The notes: generated by a model not told the origin, from the sequence alone. A stretch of DNA of 64,000 nucleotides from Paenibacillus sp. PK3_47 (GCF_023520895.1 NZ_CP026029.1:5146001-5210000), one strand, 5' to 3'. Positions 20,878-30,018 are shown, counted from the first letter of the stretch. A program made the numbers and translations.

Positions 20878-21101
20878 ATATTTAAACACAGCAAAGAACT
20901 TAATACCTTCAAAAGAGCTGGCTTCTCACACTCTGGGAGGCTACTGGAAGGCAGTCAAATTTTATACTTTGGCCAGTGAGGGGGATGAAATGTGCACGAA
21001 ACTGCAAAATCCCCGTTTAAACAGGCGGAAGTAGCCCTGCCGACCGGAGTTTGAGATTCAAGCTACTTCCGAAAATACTGCAGGTGCAGTGCTCTCCTTA
21101 A
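20878..21101. other. Gene-free spacer before the 52 bp array
   Basis: I see no credible gene here. A partial inverted pair (AAGTAG at about 21029 and CTACTT at about 21063) echoes the CTACTTTCC segment of the array that follows. Confidence 0.5.
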
Positions 21102-21465
21102 CAGCGGCTCAATGTACTCGATTTTTCGAGTATAAATGGCTACTTTCCCTTGATAGCGACTCAATGTACTCGATTTTTCGAGTATAACAAGCTACTTTCC
21201 CTGCGCAGCGGCTCAATGTACTCGATTTTTCGAGTATAACAGGCCACTTTCTCTTCACAGCGACTCAATGTACTCGATTTTTCGAGTATAACAAGCTAAT
21301 TTCCCTTCACAGCGTCTCAATGTACTCGGTTTTTCGAGTATAACAAGCTACTTTCCCCTCACAGCGACTCAATGTACTCGGTTTTTCGAGTATAACAGGC
21401 TACTTTCCCTTCACAGCGGCTCAATGTACTCGATTTTTCGAGTATAACAGGTTACTTTCCGCTGT
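21102..21465. repeat. Seven-unit 52 bp tandem array with TACTCG-N6-CGAGTA palindromes
   Basis: Units begin at 21102, 21154, 21206, 21258, 21310, 21362 and 21414, an exact 52 bp period with no indels. Each carries CAATG, the palindrome TACTCG-(A/G)TTTTT-CGAGTA, then TAACA(A/G)GCTACTTTCCC with small variations. All units face the same way. No open frame runs through it. Confidence 0.95.
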
Positions 21466-21550
21466 AATTGTACGCAAGGGCCGTCGGCGCCTCAGGCGCA
21501 GTTTGGGTGCTCTTTCATAAATGAATTCTGCTGCATTACAACAAATGTCA

Positions 21551-21579
21551 CATTAACCTGAGCCGCAAACCTTTATAAT
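21551..21579 (+). promoter_or_regulatory. Candidate promoter of the radical SAM gene
   Basis: TATAAT at 21574-21579 with a weak -35 (CATTAA) 17 bp upstream, about 50 bp before the start codon. Confidence 0.45.
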
Positions 21580-21631
21580 TTCTGAGGTTACGCTTTAAGC
21601 AGAACATTTTACATTCAGGAGGATACAGAGC

Positions 21632-22582
21632 ATGAGCACAAAATATAAATCACTGGAGCTCGACAAACCGCTGACCTATGAGCTAGAGGGGCTGGAAGTC
21701 GGAGTGACCTCGAATTGCAATTTCCGCTGTGATTACTGCTGCGCATATAATAGAAATGACGGACAGAGCATTGACGGCAAGGAGGTGATCCGCATTCTGG
21801 AGGAGCTTCCGGGGCTGAAGCGGGTTCGGTTGTCGGGGGGAGAGGTTACGCTGAAGTTCCAGGACTGTGTGGAGATTGTAGCCTACTGCGCTTCACGTGG
21901 CATTCAGACCCAGCTGAATTCCAACGGCAGCCTGCTCAACGAGGAACGGATCCAGCAGCTGGTTGATGCCGGCCTGACCACAATACATATTTCCTTTAAC
22001 TTTACTACGGCCGAAGGGTTCTCCCGATATTATAATATCCATCCAAGCGTGTACACCAAAATCCGCGAAAATATCACCATGTTTGCCAAAACAAAGGTGG
22101 ATGTCGTGCTTGAGACGCTGCTTTTTGATGAAACTCAGGATCATATGAATGAGATCAGCGATCATGTCTACGCCATGGGCGTGCGGACGCATGAGATCCA
22201 GAACAGCATTATTATGGGCCACACCGGCTGGAAAGCGATAGCTGCCCGCGAGCAGCTGAAGAACGCCGTGAACGATCTGATTGCCCGTAAAAAGGAAGAT
22301 ACGACGCTCTATTTCACCTGCATGGACCGCTTCATGGAAGAGATGGGCTTTCAGGAGCAGCCTGGGGTATATTTCCCGCACTGTATTGAAGGCAAAAAGC
22401 AGCTTCACCTGCACGGCAACGGGGATATCCTGATCTCCGAACTGTGCCATCCGGTTATCATCGGCAATATTTATGAGGGGACTTCACTGAATGAGCTGTA
22501 TACGAACATGCCTGCACCGCTCGCGGATTTTCTGGAGAAGCAGCCATGTCCGGCGCGTGACGCTCTATTCCCTAAAGCTTAA
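21632..22582 (+). CDS. Radical SAM protein with extra C-terminal cysteines, function unknown
   Basis: 316 residues; AGGAGG lies 9 bp before the ATG. The cluster motif CNFRCDYC (CX3CX2C) and the SAM-binding RLSGGEVTL identify a radical SAM core, which reductively cleaves SAM to a 5'-deoxyadenosyl radical. The C-terminus has further Cys residues (PHCIEG, SELCHP, KQPCPA) around a HGNGDI...GNIYEGTSL segment, resembling a shortened SPASM/twitch auxiliary-cluster domain. That architecture is known in peptide-modifying and MoaA-like enzymes. No RiPP precursor, transporter or cofactor pathway gene is next to it, so no substrate can be named. It has its own terminator downstream and a 52 bp repeat array upstream. 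Confidence 0.85.
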   Translation: MSTKYKSLELDKPLTYELEGLEVGVTSNCNFRCDYCCAYNRNDGQSIDGKEVIRILEELPGLKRVRLSGGEVTLKFQDCVEIVAYCASRGIQTQLNSNGSLLNEERIQQLVDAGLTTIHISFNFTTAEGFSRYYNIHPSVYTKIRENITMFAKTKVDVVLETLLFDETQDHMNEISDHVYAMGVRTHEIQNSIIMGHTGWKAIAAREQLKNAVNDLIARKKEDTTLYFTCMDRFMEEMGFQEQPGVYFPHCIEGKKQLHLHGNGDILISELCHPVIIGNIYEGTSLNELYTNMPAPLADFLEKQPCPARDALFPKA

Positions 22583-22624
22583 GATGATTTGCCTGTGGTA
22601 GACTACGGGGCTGTTCCGAGAGCC

Positions 22625-22655
22625 GGAAAAAGGCTGCTTGGGCAGCCCTTTTTCT
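22625..22655 (+). terminator. Terminator of the radical SAM gene
   Basis: Arms AAAAAGGCTGC and GCAGCCCTTTTT (22627-22653) with a short loop and T run. Confidence 0.85.
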
Positions 22656-22793
22656 ATGCGTTACCCCATTCTGCTGTATTTCATAAATTTTCTTGTATAA
22701 TACATTCCAATGTGAAATTTTTCATGTATAATCATCAGCATGTGCCAACTGGTTTTATATACATACAGAATACATGGATGGAGTGAATTTCGT

Positions 22794-23804
22794 ATGATTT
22801 ACGGGTTTTTACTGCTGCTGCTGGGCTGTTTTTTCCAGGGCAGCTTCGGGCTGGGAATGAAGAAATATCAGCCCTTCTCCTGGGAGGCCTTCTGGGTGAT
22901 CTTCTCGGTTGTAGGGATTCTGATCATTCCGGCAGCCTGGACCTGGATTGAAGTCCCCAATTTCTTCAGTTACATCCGCCAGACTTCCGGTGATGTGCTG
23001 TGGACGGCAGCCTTTTGCGGTTTCCTGTGGGGCATCAGCTCGATTATGTTCGGCAAAGCGATTGACTCTATCGGAGTCTCTCTGACATACGGTGTCAACA
23101 TGGGAATCTCTGCTTCCTTTGGTTCCCTGATTCCGCTGTTTATTTTCGGAAATATACCCGCGGCGGGGTCCTTTACTGTACTGCTGATCGGGGCGGCCAT
23201 TATGCTGGCTGGTGTTGCTGTGATCACGCGGGCAGGACTGCTCAAAGAAAAAATGATCACCGCCTCCGGCAGCGGGACAAGCAGGGGTGGCAGCCTTACT
23301 GCAGGACTGGTTATTGCTTCGGTTGCCGGTCTCGGCTCGGCGGCGATGAATATCGGTTTTTCCTTTGCCAATGAGGCTGTGGATATTGCTGTTGCAGACG
23401 GAGTTCCCAAGATCAGTGCCAGTCTTATTTCCTGGGTAATTACATTGTCAGGCGGTTTTATTGCCAATTTTGCTTATGCCTTCATCCTGCTGATCAAGAA
23501 CAAGTCCTATAAGGATTATGTGGCAAAAGGGGCCGGAACAGCATACGCCAAAGCTCTGGCAACGGCGCTGATCTGGTTCCTTGCCCTTGGTTTTTATGCC
23601 AAGGCAACCGCTCTGCTGGGGCCGCTGGGCGCTGTGGTGGGCTGGCTTATTTTTAACGGGCTGGCTTTAATCATCAGCAACGCCTGGGGTCTGAAGGACG
23701 GCGAATGGAAGGGGTTTGCGGCACCCAAAAAGCTGCTGCTCCGGGGAAATGCCATCCTGATTCTTTCCTGGATCGTGGTCGGGATAGCGAACAGTATGGC
23801 TTAG
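22794..23804 (+). CDS. RhaT-like sugar:proton symporter (DMT superfamily)
   Basis: 336 residues from the ATG behind GGAG; an upstream in-frame ATG lacks a ribosome site. The protein is almost entirely hydrophobic with about ten predicted membrane helices and begins MIYGFLLLLLGCFFQGSFG. The whole sequence follows the L-rhamnose-H+ symporter RhaT family (344 residues in E. coli), including the GFLWGISSIMFGKAIDSIG and GVNMGISASFGSLIPL segments. Rhamnose-pathway genes are not nearby, so the transported sugar is uncertain. Two TATAAT-like hexamers occur in the 100 bp upstream (22696, 22727). A repeat element and an isolated terminator follow. Confidence 0.85.
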   Translation: MIYGFLLLLLGCFFQGSFGLGMKKYQPFSWEAFWVIFSVVGILIIPAAWTWIEVPNFFSYIRQTSGDVLWTAAFCGFLWGISSIMFGKAIDSIGVSLTYGVNMGISASFGSLIPLFIFGNIPAAGSFTVLLIGAAIMLAGVAVITRAGLLKEKMITASGSGTSRGGSLTAGLVIASVAGLGSAAMNIGFSFANEAVDIAVADGVPKISASLISWVITLSGGFIANFAYAFILLIKNKSYKDYVAKGAGTAYAKALATALIWFLALGFYAKATALLGPLGAVVGWLIFNGLALIISNAWGLKDGEWKGFAAPKKLLLRGNAILILSWIVVGIANSMA

Positions 23805-23876
23805 CGGTTATGCTGCTGCCGTTCCTGCGGTTAGCAGGCTCTCCGGCGGAATAAGTATAATTCGAGGCAATGAGCT

Positions 23877-24059
23877 TAGTGGATTTTCTCCACCTAATCT
23901 TGTCCTTATGCATTATTTATGAGCTTTAAATGGAAATCCTCCAGCTATTCACGCGGATAATGCTCTTTTGAGACTCATCCAGTACATTTAAGTGGAGTTT
24001 TTCCAATAAGTATTGGTTTACCGGTAATTATAAAAGATTTAGATGGAGAAATTCCACTT
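23877..24059. repeat. Quad-palindrome element, TGGA family, copy 1
   Basis: Four 13-nt palindromes TGGA-N5-TCCA start at 23880, 23931, 23993 and 24044 (spacing 51, 62, 51). The outer 20 bp ends are inverted copies of each other (TGGATTTTCTCCACCTAA and the complement of the TTAGATGGAGAAATTCCA end). ATGAG and CTCAT lie between palindromes 2 and 3 in inverted order. Confidence 0.92.
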
Positions 24060-24095
24060 CCATACTGCAATATTCTTTAAAGTGAATATAAAGAC

Positions 24096-24130
24096 GACAG
24101 GCGGAGCAGGTACTCCGGCCTGTTTTTTTA
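24096..24130 (+). terminator. Terminator downstream of the RhaT gene and repeat
   Basis: ACAGGC-GGAG...CTCC-G-GCCTGT stem (24097-24123) then seven T. It lies beyond the repeat element, so the repeat may be in the 3' UTR of the permease transcript. Confidence 0.8.
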
Positions 24131-24307
24131 CATCTGAAAAAGGTCATTTAATTAAAATTTAATTCAAAATTCGACTAATGTGATGAATTTCATTGAAACT
24201 CGGTATTTATCTTCACTGTTATACGACATAAACCGATATTACCAATAAGCACAAAAAACAGTGTTTTGGTGGGGATGAATCTTTTATAGGGAAGGTTGCT
24301 GAGTAAA

Positions 24308-26326
24308 ATGAAGATTCGTATGAAATTAACGGTTTGGATGATTGCCATTACACTGTTGTCTACTGGATTATTGGGGATTTTTACGTACAGCAAGTCGACC
24401 GGCACCATACTGGATCTGACGGAATCAGCCATGCGGCAGGTCAATACCAACAAAGCGGAAACGATAGCAGCCATGATCGACAAAGAAAAGCGCAGCATGG
24501 CCCTGGTCGCCGAACAGACAGAAATAATTGAGCTGCTGCAGAATAACACCATTAACAAGGAACTTCAGACAAGTATAAATACCAGACTGCAGAAAATGGT
24601 GGAGGATGCGGGGAATCTGGAACATATATTTGTTGTTGATATGAACGGTATCGCGGTTGCCGATAGTGACACCAGGCTGATTGGAACGGATTTCAGTGAA
24701 CGGAACTATACGATTGAAGCCATTAAAACGGGGGAGCCGGTGATCAGCGAAACGCTGAAGTCCAAGTCAACCGGTGCCTACGTTCTGGCTTTTGTGCATC
24801 CGGTTAAAGTAAACGGGGAAATGATCGGCTTCGCAGCTTCGGCAGTCAATGCTAACAGTATTATCAAGTACTTGTCGACTGCAAAAGTAACAAATGCCCC
24901 CTCTTCCTATGCGTACCTTGTAGACGAGACTGGCAATATGCTGTATCACCCTGACGAAGCGAAGATCGGATTGCCTGTAGAGAATGAGCAGATTACTGCA
25001 GTGGTCGAGCGGGTGAAAGCCGGGGAGAAGGTGGAAGATGGAGACGTGCAGTACCTGTTTGGGGGGGCGGAGAAAAAAGCCGCGTACACCGTCCTGCCGG
25101 AGACCAGCTGGACACTGGTGCTGACGGGAGATGTCGGCGAAATCATGCGGCCGGTGGATAACATGACTAATTTTATTATCCTGCTTGGACTGGGCTGCCT
25201 GCTGCTGACTGTACTCATTGGAGCTGTTGTAGCCGGCCGGATATCTTCTCCCATTGTTAAGCTGACAGAGATGATTAACCGGACCGCTGAGCTGGATCTC
25301 AAATATGATGCTAAATACGAGCCGCTGCTGAAGAATAAGGATGAGACAGGGATGATTGCCAAAGCCATGTTCCATACCCGCGCTGTGCTGCGCGAAATGG
25401 CCGGAAGCCTGATTCATATCTCCTCCAAAGTACTGGATAATGCCGAGACGCTGGAGAAGCTTTCGGTTGATGTGAGAGAGAATGCCCATGATAATTCGGC
25501 CACAGCAGAGGAGCTGGCAGCCGGTATGGAGGAGACCGCCGCTTCCAGCCAGGAAATGACGGCAGCTATCCACGAGATTGAGAGCAATGTCAGCATGATT
25601 TCCGGCCGGGTCAAGGAAGGATCGGAGGTGTCCGGGCAGATTACGGTGCGGGCCCTGACGCTTCAGCATGATGCCAGGGAGTCGATGGATCAGGCCCAGC
25701 GTATTTATGAATCGGTAAGGGCAGACATGGAGAAGGCTATCGAACAGTCTGGTGCGATTCAGGATATCAATATACTGGCCGATACGATTCTCTCCATTAC
25801 AAGCCAGACCAATCTGCTGGCGCTGAATGCGGCGATTGAAGCTGCCCGGGCAGGGGAAGCAGGCCGGGGATTCGCGGTCGTGGCGGGTGAAATCCGCAAG
25901 CTGGCTGAGAAATCCTCCGAGACAGCTGCGGGAATACAGGATGTCGTCAAGAACGTCTACTCCTCAGTGGAGCAGATGAAGGATAATTCCGAAGCGATTC
26001 TGACGTTCATCGATCATAATGTACTGAAAGATTATGAGCGGCTGGCGGAAGTAAGCGAGCAGTACAACAGGGATGCTTCCACGATTGACGAGCTGATGAA
26101 CCAGTTCGGAGAAGCTGCCGGGCATCTCAATGAGACGGTATCGGGCATCGCGGTTGCGGTGAATGAAGTAGCTGCGACGGTCAATGAAGGGGCGATCGGT
26201 GTGCAGGATATTGCCGAGAAGACTGCCGATATTGTGGAGAAAAGCTTTGATGAGGCCGCCATGGCCGATGAAAACACACAAAGTGCCAGGGAACTGCAGG
26301 CGCTGGTGGAAAAATTCAAAATATAA
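24308..26326 (+). CDS. Methyl-accepting chemotaxis protein with Cache sensor
   Basis: 672 residues. The ATG at 24308 is preferred because GGGAAGG is 12 bp upstream; an in-frame TTG overlaps that site. Order: membrane helix 1 (about residues 8-28), extracellular Cache-type sensor (about 30-275), membrane helix 2 ([21 protein letters not shown]), HAMP, then a cytoplasmic coiled-coil signalling domain. The signalling tip reads [20 protein letters not shown], the CheA/CheW-binding hairpin. It senses an extracellular ligand and controls CheA; the ligand is unknown. No other chemotaxis gene is near, so it is an orphan receptor. A terminator follows. Confidence 0.95.
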   Translation: MKIRMKLTVWMIAITLLSTGLLGIFTYSKSTGTILDLTESAMRQVNTNKAETIAAMIDKEKRSMALVAEQTEIIELLQNNTINKELQTSINTRLQKMVEDAGNLEHIFVVDMNGIAVADSDTRLIGTDFSERNYTIEAIKTGEPVISETLKSKSTGAYVLAFVHPVKVNGEMIGFAASAVNANSIIKYLSTAKVTNAPSSYAYLVDETGNMLYHPDEAKIGLPVENEQITAVVERVKAGEKVEDGDVQYLFGGAEKKAAYTVLPETSWTLVLTGDVGEIMRPVDNMTNFIILLGLGCLLLTVLIGAVVAGRISSPIVKLTEMINRTAELDLKYDAKYEPLLKNKDETGMIAKAMFHTRAVLREMAGSLIHISSKVLDNAETLEKLSVDVRENAHDNSATAEELAAGMEETAASSQEMTAAIHEIESNVSMISGRVKEGSEVSGQITVRALTLQHDARESMDQAQRIYESVRADMEKAIEQSGAIQDINILADTILSITSQTNLLALNAAIEAARAGEAGRGFAVVAGEIRKLAEKSSETAAGIQDVVKNVYSSVEQMKDNSEAILTFIDHNVLKDYERLAEVSEQYNRDASTIDELMNQFGEAAGHLNETVSGIAVAVNEVAATVNEGAIGVQDIAEKTADIVEKSFDEAAMADENTQSARELQALVEKFKI

Positions 26327-26417
26327 AGACATGTTAATAGAATCTTTAGCCCTATTTCAGCTTCTTTTAAGCTTGGGGAAGTATAGTAGTGGCATATCCC
26401 CTTTGTTATATAGATTT

Positions 26418-26450
26418 GACCCTGCCGGACGCTGGCAGGGTTCTTTTTTT
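26418..26450 (+). terminator. Terminator of the chemoreceptor gene
   Basis: CCCTGCC (26420-26426) pairs with GGCAGGG (26434-26440), followed by TTCTTTTTTT. Confidence 0.9.
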
Positions 26451-26565
26451 GCCTGCTGACATCTTCTGTTATTAATTCCCCGGCGTTGTGGTTATAGGTT
26501 GATAGGATCACTCTTTTTTGGACCATACTATATATCATAACCAGCAGATGACCGAGGAGGGGCAA

Positions 26566-27807
26566 ATGATCAGGATTATGAATATAACGGACGCGGAGAG
26601 GGCGGAAATGGAGAAATCGGGACAGCTGCGTATGCTCCGGGAGAGCTTTTTGCTGCAGCTGGTGAGCGAGGCGTGGTGCAGCCAGGAGGCGGTAAAAGAT
26701 CGGCTCTGCCAGCTCAAGCTGACCCCTCTTGCCAAAGAGGGTGTAAAGCTGCGGTATGCGGCGGTACAGCTGGAGCTCCCGGGTGACTGCAACGGCTTAA
26801 GGAGCGGAATGCAGGTCCGGCTCCAAACGGAATTTCAGAACTTATGCCGTGAATCGGCGGACAGCCACAAGCATGTCTATCCGTTCTGCGATGCAGTTAG
26901 CCCGCGGCTGATGCATTTTCTGATTTTGTCAAAAGAGGGCATGGACAAGCCTGATCGCTGGATTACAGAGCTGCAGCATCATATTGAAAACGTGCTCAAA
27001 CTGAGAAGTACAGCTGCAGAAGGTGTGGAAGTAAAGGGTCTGAAACGGATGAAGAGGGCCTTTGCCTGCTGCATGCTCTCCTTATACCGCAACGCGGTAC
27101 CTATCAGGGGCGGAATGGCAGAGAACGGGGCCAGTCTAAAGCTGTCCGGGATTCCGGCTGAACTGGAACGCAGTCTTGTCCGGAGCCTGGAAGCACCCGA
27201 TCCAAGTGTCTTTAGACGGAAGCTGGATGAGCTTATGGCGTTAAGTGAAAAGGAGGCCGGGCCGCTTGATGCCGCACTTTACCATGCCATGCAGCTTCTG
27301 CTGAACTTCACGGCCATCTCTGCCAAATACGAGTACGGCGGTTCTGCGCTATCGAAATATTTGTGGAACAGCCGGACTTCCCTCGCCGCCTGCACATCCC
27401 GCACAGAACTGACCAGCCAGCTGCTGAAGCTGGGTGAGCTTGTTATGGAAGAGGCTGAACAGGCGCGGCACTCCGGGGGAAGGCATTTTGCAGAGGCAGT
27501 GCGTAAATATATAGACCGGAACTACGGCTGTGAGCTGTCGTTATCTTCGGTTGCAGCGGTGTATGGTGTGGACGAAGCCGGATTGTCCCGGCAGTTCAAA
27601 CAGCATGTGGGGGTATCCCCTGGTGATTATATCACCCGGATCCGAATGGCCAAAGCGGAGCAGCTGCTGCAGGAGTGTGCCTTGAAGCTGCACAGCCTGT
27701 CAGCTCTGGTGGGCTGCTCCAGCATAAGCCATTTTGTCAGCTCATTCAAAAAATACAGCGGAAAAAGCCCCAAAGCATACCGGCAGCAGGTTCTGAAGAA
27801 CCGCTGA
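26566..27807 (+). CDS. AraC-family transcriptional regulator
   Basis: 413 residues from the ATG preceded by GAGGAGGGG; a TTG 48 bp upstream lacks a ribosome site. The C-terminal about 100 residues hold the double helix-turn-helix of AraC/XylS regulators (YIDRNYGCELSLSSVAAVYG, LSRQFKQHVGVSPGDYI, and SISHFVSSFKKYSGKSPKAYR). The N-terminal about 300 residues resemble the linker part of YesN-type response regulators but no receiver domain is present, so it is probably controlled by ligand or protein contact instead of phosphorylation. Its targets are not evident. It converges on the acetyltransferase gene with 59 bp between stops and no clear terminator. Confidence 0.88.
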   Translation: MIRIMNITDAERAEMEKSGQLRMLRESFLLQLVSEAWCSQEAVKDRLCQLKLTPLAKEGVKLRYAAVQLELPGDCNGLRSGMQVRLQTEFQNLCRESADSHKHVYPFCDAVSPRLMHFLILSKEGMDKPDRWITELQHHIENVLKLRSTAAEGVEVKGLKRMKRAFACCMLSLYRNAVPIRGGMAENGASLKLSGIPAELERSLVRSLEAPDPSVFRRKLDELMALSEKEAGPLDAALYHAMQLLLNFTAISAKYEYGGSALSKYLWNSRTSLAACTSRTELTSQLLKLGELVMEEAEQARHSGGRHFAEAVRKYIDRNYGCELSLSSVAAVYGVDEAGLSRQFKQHVGVSPGDYITRIRMAKAEQLLQECALKLHSLSALVGCSSISHFVSSFKKYSGKSPKAYRQQVLKNR

Positions 27808-27866
27808 CATGCCTGGATGTAACGCTGCCGGCAACTTAGCAGTCTGGGCCGGCTCCCGTCCCGGCT

Positions 27867-28265
27867 TTACCTGCCTCTTGGAAGCTCAAAAGCATTTACC
27901 AGCTTCTCGAATCCAAGACGGGGATAGTACTCCATCGCCCCCGGCGCTGACAACAGCAGCAGATTCACTTCTTCTCCCAAATGGGTGCGGAGGGTTCGGA
28001 TCAGCTCCTTGCCGATGCCCTGGTGCTGGTAATCTTGGCGCACGGCAAGGTCCGATAGATAACAGCTGAGAGAAAAGTCTGTAATGGCCCGGGCCAGGCC
28101 TACCGGACGATCACCGTCCCAGGCGGTGACCAGGATGTCAGCATGCTGCAGCATTCTGCCGATCCGGTCCAGATCATCCACCGGCCTTCTCAGGCCGGCA
28201 TCGGTAAAAATGTCTGCTGCAGCTGCAGCATCAAGCGGATGATTAACAGTATAGCTGATAGTCAT
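27867..28265 (-). CDS. GNAT-family N-acetyltransferase
   Basis: 132 residues from the ATG with AGGAG 9 bp upstream; a start 18 bp further out lacks one. The acetyl-CoA-binding motif A is seen in LSDLAVRQDYQHQGIGKELI (QxxGxG pattern), and motif B ends YPRLGFEKL. The family transfers acetyl from acetyl-CoA to a primary amine on small molecules, peptides or proteins; the acceptor cannot be inferred. The gene lies 35 bp downstream of the HisRS paralogue on the same strand and is probably co-transcribed with it. Confidence 0.88.
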   Translation of the reverse strand: MTISYTVNHPLDAAAAADIFTDAGLRRPVDDLDRIGRMLQHADILVTAWDGDRPVGLARAITDFSLSCYLSDLAVRQDYQHQGIGKELIRTLRTHLGEEVNLLLLSAPGAMEYYPRLGFEKLVNAFELPRGR

Positions 28266-28300
28266 AACGGCACACTCCTGCATTTCATAGTTTTAGCTCA

Positions 28301-29650
28301 TTATGCCGAAGGCACAGGCCAGGGAACAGGTCCAATTTGCGGAATTTCAGCTGGTCCATGGGTCCATTTGCCTATGACCAGCAGGGCTTCCTCCAGCGGA
28401 ACCACCTCTTCAGTTTGCAGCAGCATGTCCTTAAGCCGAACATTCCCGGACTCAGCCTCGCTGTCTCCGATCAGAATCACAAACCGTGTTCCCTTTGCAG
28501 AAGCGGAGGCCAGCGTTTTTTTGAGCTTGCGGCCGCTGCTGTCCACAGAGACCCGGATTCCCTCAGAGCGGAGTGCGGATGCGGCAAGCAAAGCCTGCGG
28601 CAGATTGGCGCCAATGGGAACAATCAGTACGCGGCCGTCTTTTGGCTCACTGTTCTGACGCTCCCCCAGCAGTGCCATGATGGATTCCATCCCGAATGAG
28701 ATTCCGGCAGTAGGATACTCCATATCCTCACGTCCCAAAAGTTTCCCGACGATCGCATCATACCGTCCTCCGCTTCCGAGGCTGGAAGTGTAAGAACCGC
28801 TGGCATCGAAAATTTCATATACCGTTCCGGTATAAAAAGACAGCCCACGTGACAAAAACGGGTCAAACCGGCAGGTCTCTGCAAGGCCGATGTCTGCAAG
28901 CAGCTGCTGCAAGGCGAGAACTTCTTCTGCACCGGGCTGGCCTGACAGGCTGAACCGCTCCGCTAACTCCGGAAAGCCGGGCTCCTTCAGCTCCAGCAGA
29001 TTTGAAATTACGTTCACCGCTTCCGGTGTGAAATGTTTGCTTTCCAGCTCTGCCAGCACCCCGGCCCGGCCGATTTTGGCCAGCTTGTCGAGGGTCAGCA
29101 TGACAGAGAGGTGTTCCTGCGGCGCTATCCCTGCCGACTGGAGAACTTCACCGAGAAAACGGCGGTTATTCCATTGGATTACCACCGGGATATCCAGTCT
29201 GCGGAAGACATCCGCCGCAAGCATCATCAGCTCCGCTTCGGCCTGCGGGCCGGATACGCCAACGATGTCAGCGTCGCACTGCAGAAATTCGCGCAGCCGG
29301 CCTTTTTTGACCGGGCCGTCGCGGAACACCTTGCCGATCTCATAACGCCTGTAGGGAAGCTCCATACCCGGATTGAGGGCAATGACCTTGGAGAAGGGAA
29401 TCGTCAGATCATAGCGGAGACCCAGCCTGCGTCCGCCCTGATCGGTGAGCTGGTACATTTCTTTTACAATCTCATCGCCGCCGGCGTATTTTGAAGTCAG
29501 CAAATCAAGCTCGTTCAGCAGCGTGGTATCCATGGATTCAAAGTCATACAGCTCAAACTGTCCGCGCAGCACCGCCTGCACCTTTTGCCGTACCGCCTGT
29601 GTTTTTCCGAAATAATCATAGGTTCCTTTGACGTTCTGTAATTCCTGCAT
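28301..29650 (-). CDS. Histidyl-tRNA synthetase paralogue (HisS-like, class II)
   Basis: 449 residues from the ATG with GGAG 9 bp upstream. It has the class II catalytic core: motif 1 region, the motif-2 stretch GRLREFLQCDADIVG, and the HisRS signature RGLSFYTGTVYEIF with LGSGGRYD (motif 3). A C-terminal anticodon-binding domain is present (VLIVPIGANLPQALLAASAL onward), which separates it from HisZ, a regulatory subunit usually lacking that domain. It is slightly longer than typical HisRS (about 420-430) with a Pro-rich tail (PQIGPVPWPVPSA). It is not next to aspS, the usual partner of housekeeping hisS, so it may be a second, condition-specific synthetase. Expression may depend on the structured leader upstream. 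Confidence 0.85.
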   Translation of the reverse strand: MQELQNVKGTYDYFGKTQAVRQKVQAVLRGQFELYDFESMDTTLLNELDLLTSKYAGGDEIVKEMYQLTDQGGRRLGLRYDLTIPFSKVIALNPGMELPYRRYEIGKVFRDGPVKKGRLREFLQCDADIVGVSGPQAEAELMMLAADVFRRLDIPVVIQWNNRRFLGEVLQSAGIAPQEHLSVMLTLDKLAKIGRAGVLAELESKHFTPEAVNVISNLLELKEPGFPELAERFSLSGQPGAEEVLALQQLLADIGLAETCRFDPFLSRGLSFYTGTVYEIFDASGSYTSSLGSGGRYDAIVGKLLGREDMEYPTAGISFGMESIMALLGERQNSEPKDGRVLIVPIGANLPQALLAASALRSEGIRVSVDSSGRKLKKTLASASAKGTRFVILIGDSEAESGNVRLKDMLLQTEEVVPLEEALLVIGKWTHGPAEIPQIGPVPWPVPSA

Positions 29651-29693
29651 GTTCAGCAGCTCCTTAATGTTAAATTTGGCGGAAATAAAATAT

Positions 29694-29880
29694 CCCCACA
29701 AAGTGACGTTTAGCTTCGGGGCTTATTCAGGTACTTTGCGGGGGCCCCGAATCTAAACTTTCGGATACAATAAAAAAACGCGCCGGACCTCTTGGTCCTG
29801 CGCGTTTCATATGCCGCAGGGAGGCCGAACGCGAAATGCGTTAGCCCTCCCTGATAAATGATCAGGAGTGCTAACGCTGC
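29694..29880 (-). promoter_or_regulatory. Structured leader of the HisRS paralogue with internal terminator
   Basis: In transcript order (right to left): a hairpin with arms GCGTTAGC/GCTAACGC around CTCCTGAT/ATCAGGGAG (about 29838-29877); an overlapping CAGGGAGG/CCTCCCTG hairpin; a strong terminator (29773-29806); then GTTTAG-TTCGGGGC (29744-29758) pairing with 29708-29722. A further helix, 29733-29743 with 29694-29704, would have one arm in that loop and one outside, giving a pseudoknot or a mutually exclusive fold. This layout suggests attenuation. The T-box signature (GGGTGG...ACCGCG) was not found, so the class is unknown. Confidence 0.5.
29773..29806 (-). terminator. Terminator inside the HisRS leader
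   Basis: Arms AACGCGC-AGGACC and GGTCC-GGCGCGTT with a T7 run on the minus strand. It lies upstream of the HisRS start and no minus-strand gene precedes it, so it would stop leader RNA or end a short non-coding transcript. Confidence 0.75.
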
Positions 29881-30018
29881 TTGTGATAATAAAACTGATT
29901 CTGTATGATGGTAATGCTGTTCACGAGAATCATTTCCCTTCGGGCTGGATTACAGCACATTATAGCGGACCGAATGAAGTCCTGCAAGCAGAAATATGGA
30001 ACACAGGAGGTATAATGA

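Noticed and set aside
21102-21465. 52 bp array as a CRISPR
   Set aside because: The supposed spacers are themselves conserved between units and no cas gene is present.
22589-22786. 65-residue open frame after the radical SAM gene as a RiPP precursor
   Set aside because: No ribosome site; it spans a terminator and promoter-like sequence; composition is not that of a precursor peptide.
24232-24239. Sigma-D (motility) promoter for the chemoreceptor gene
   Set aside because: ACCGATAT resembles the -10, but no TAAA-type -35 lies 14-16 bp upstream.
29694-29880. T-box riboswitch for the HisRS paralogue
   Set aside because: The conserved GGGTGG/ACCGCG antiterminator sequence could not be found on the minus strand.
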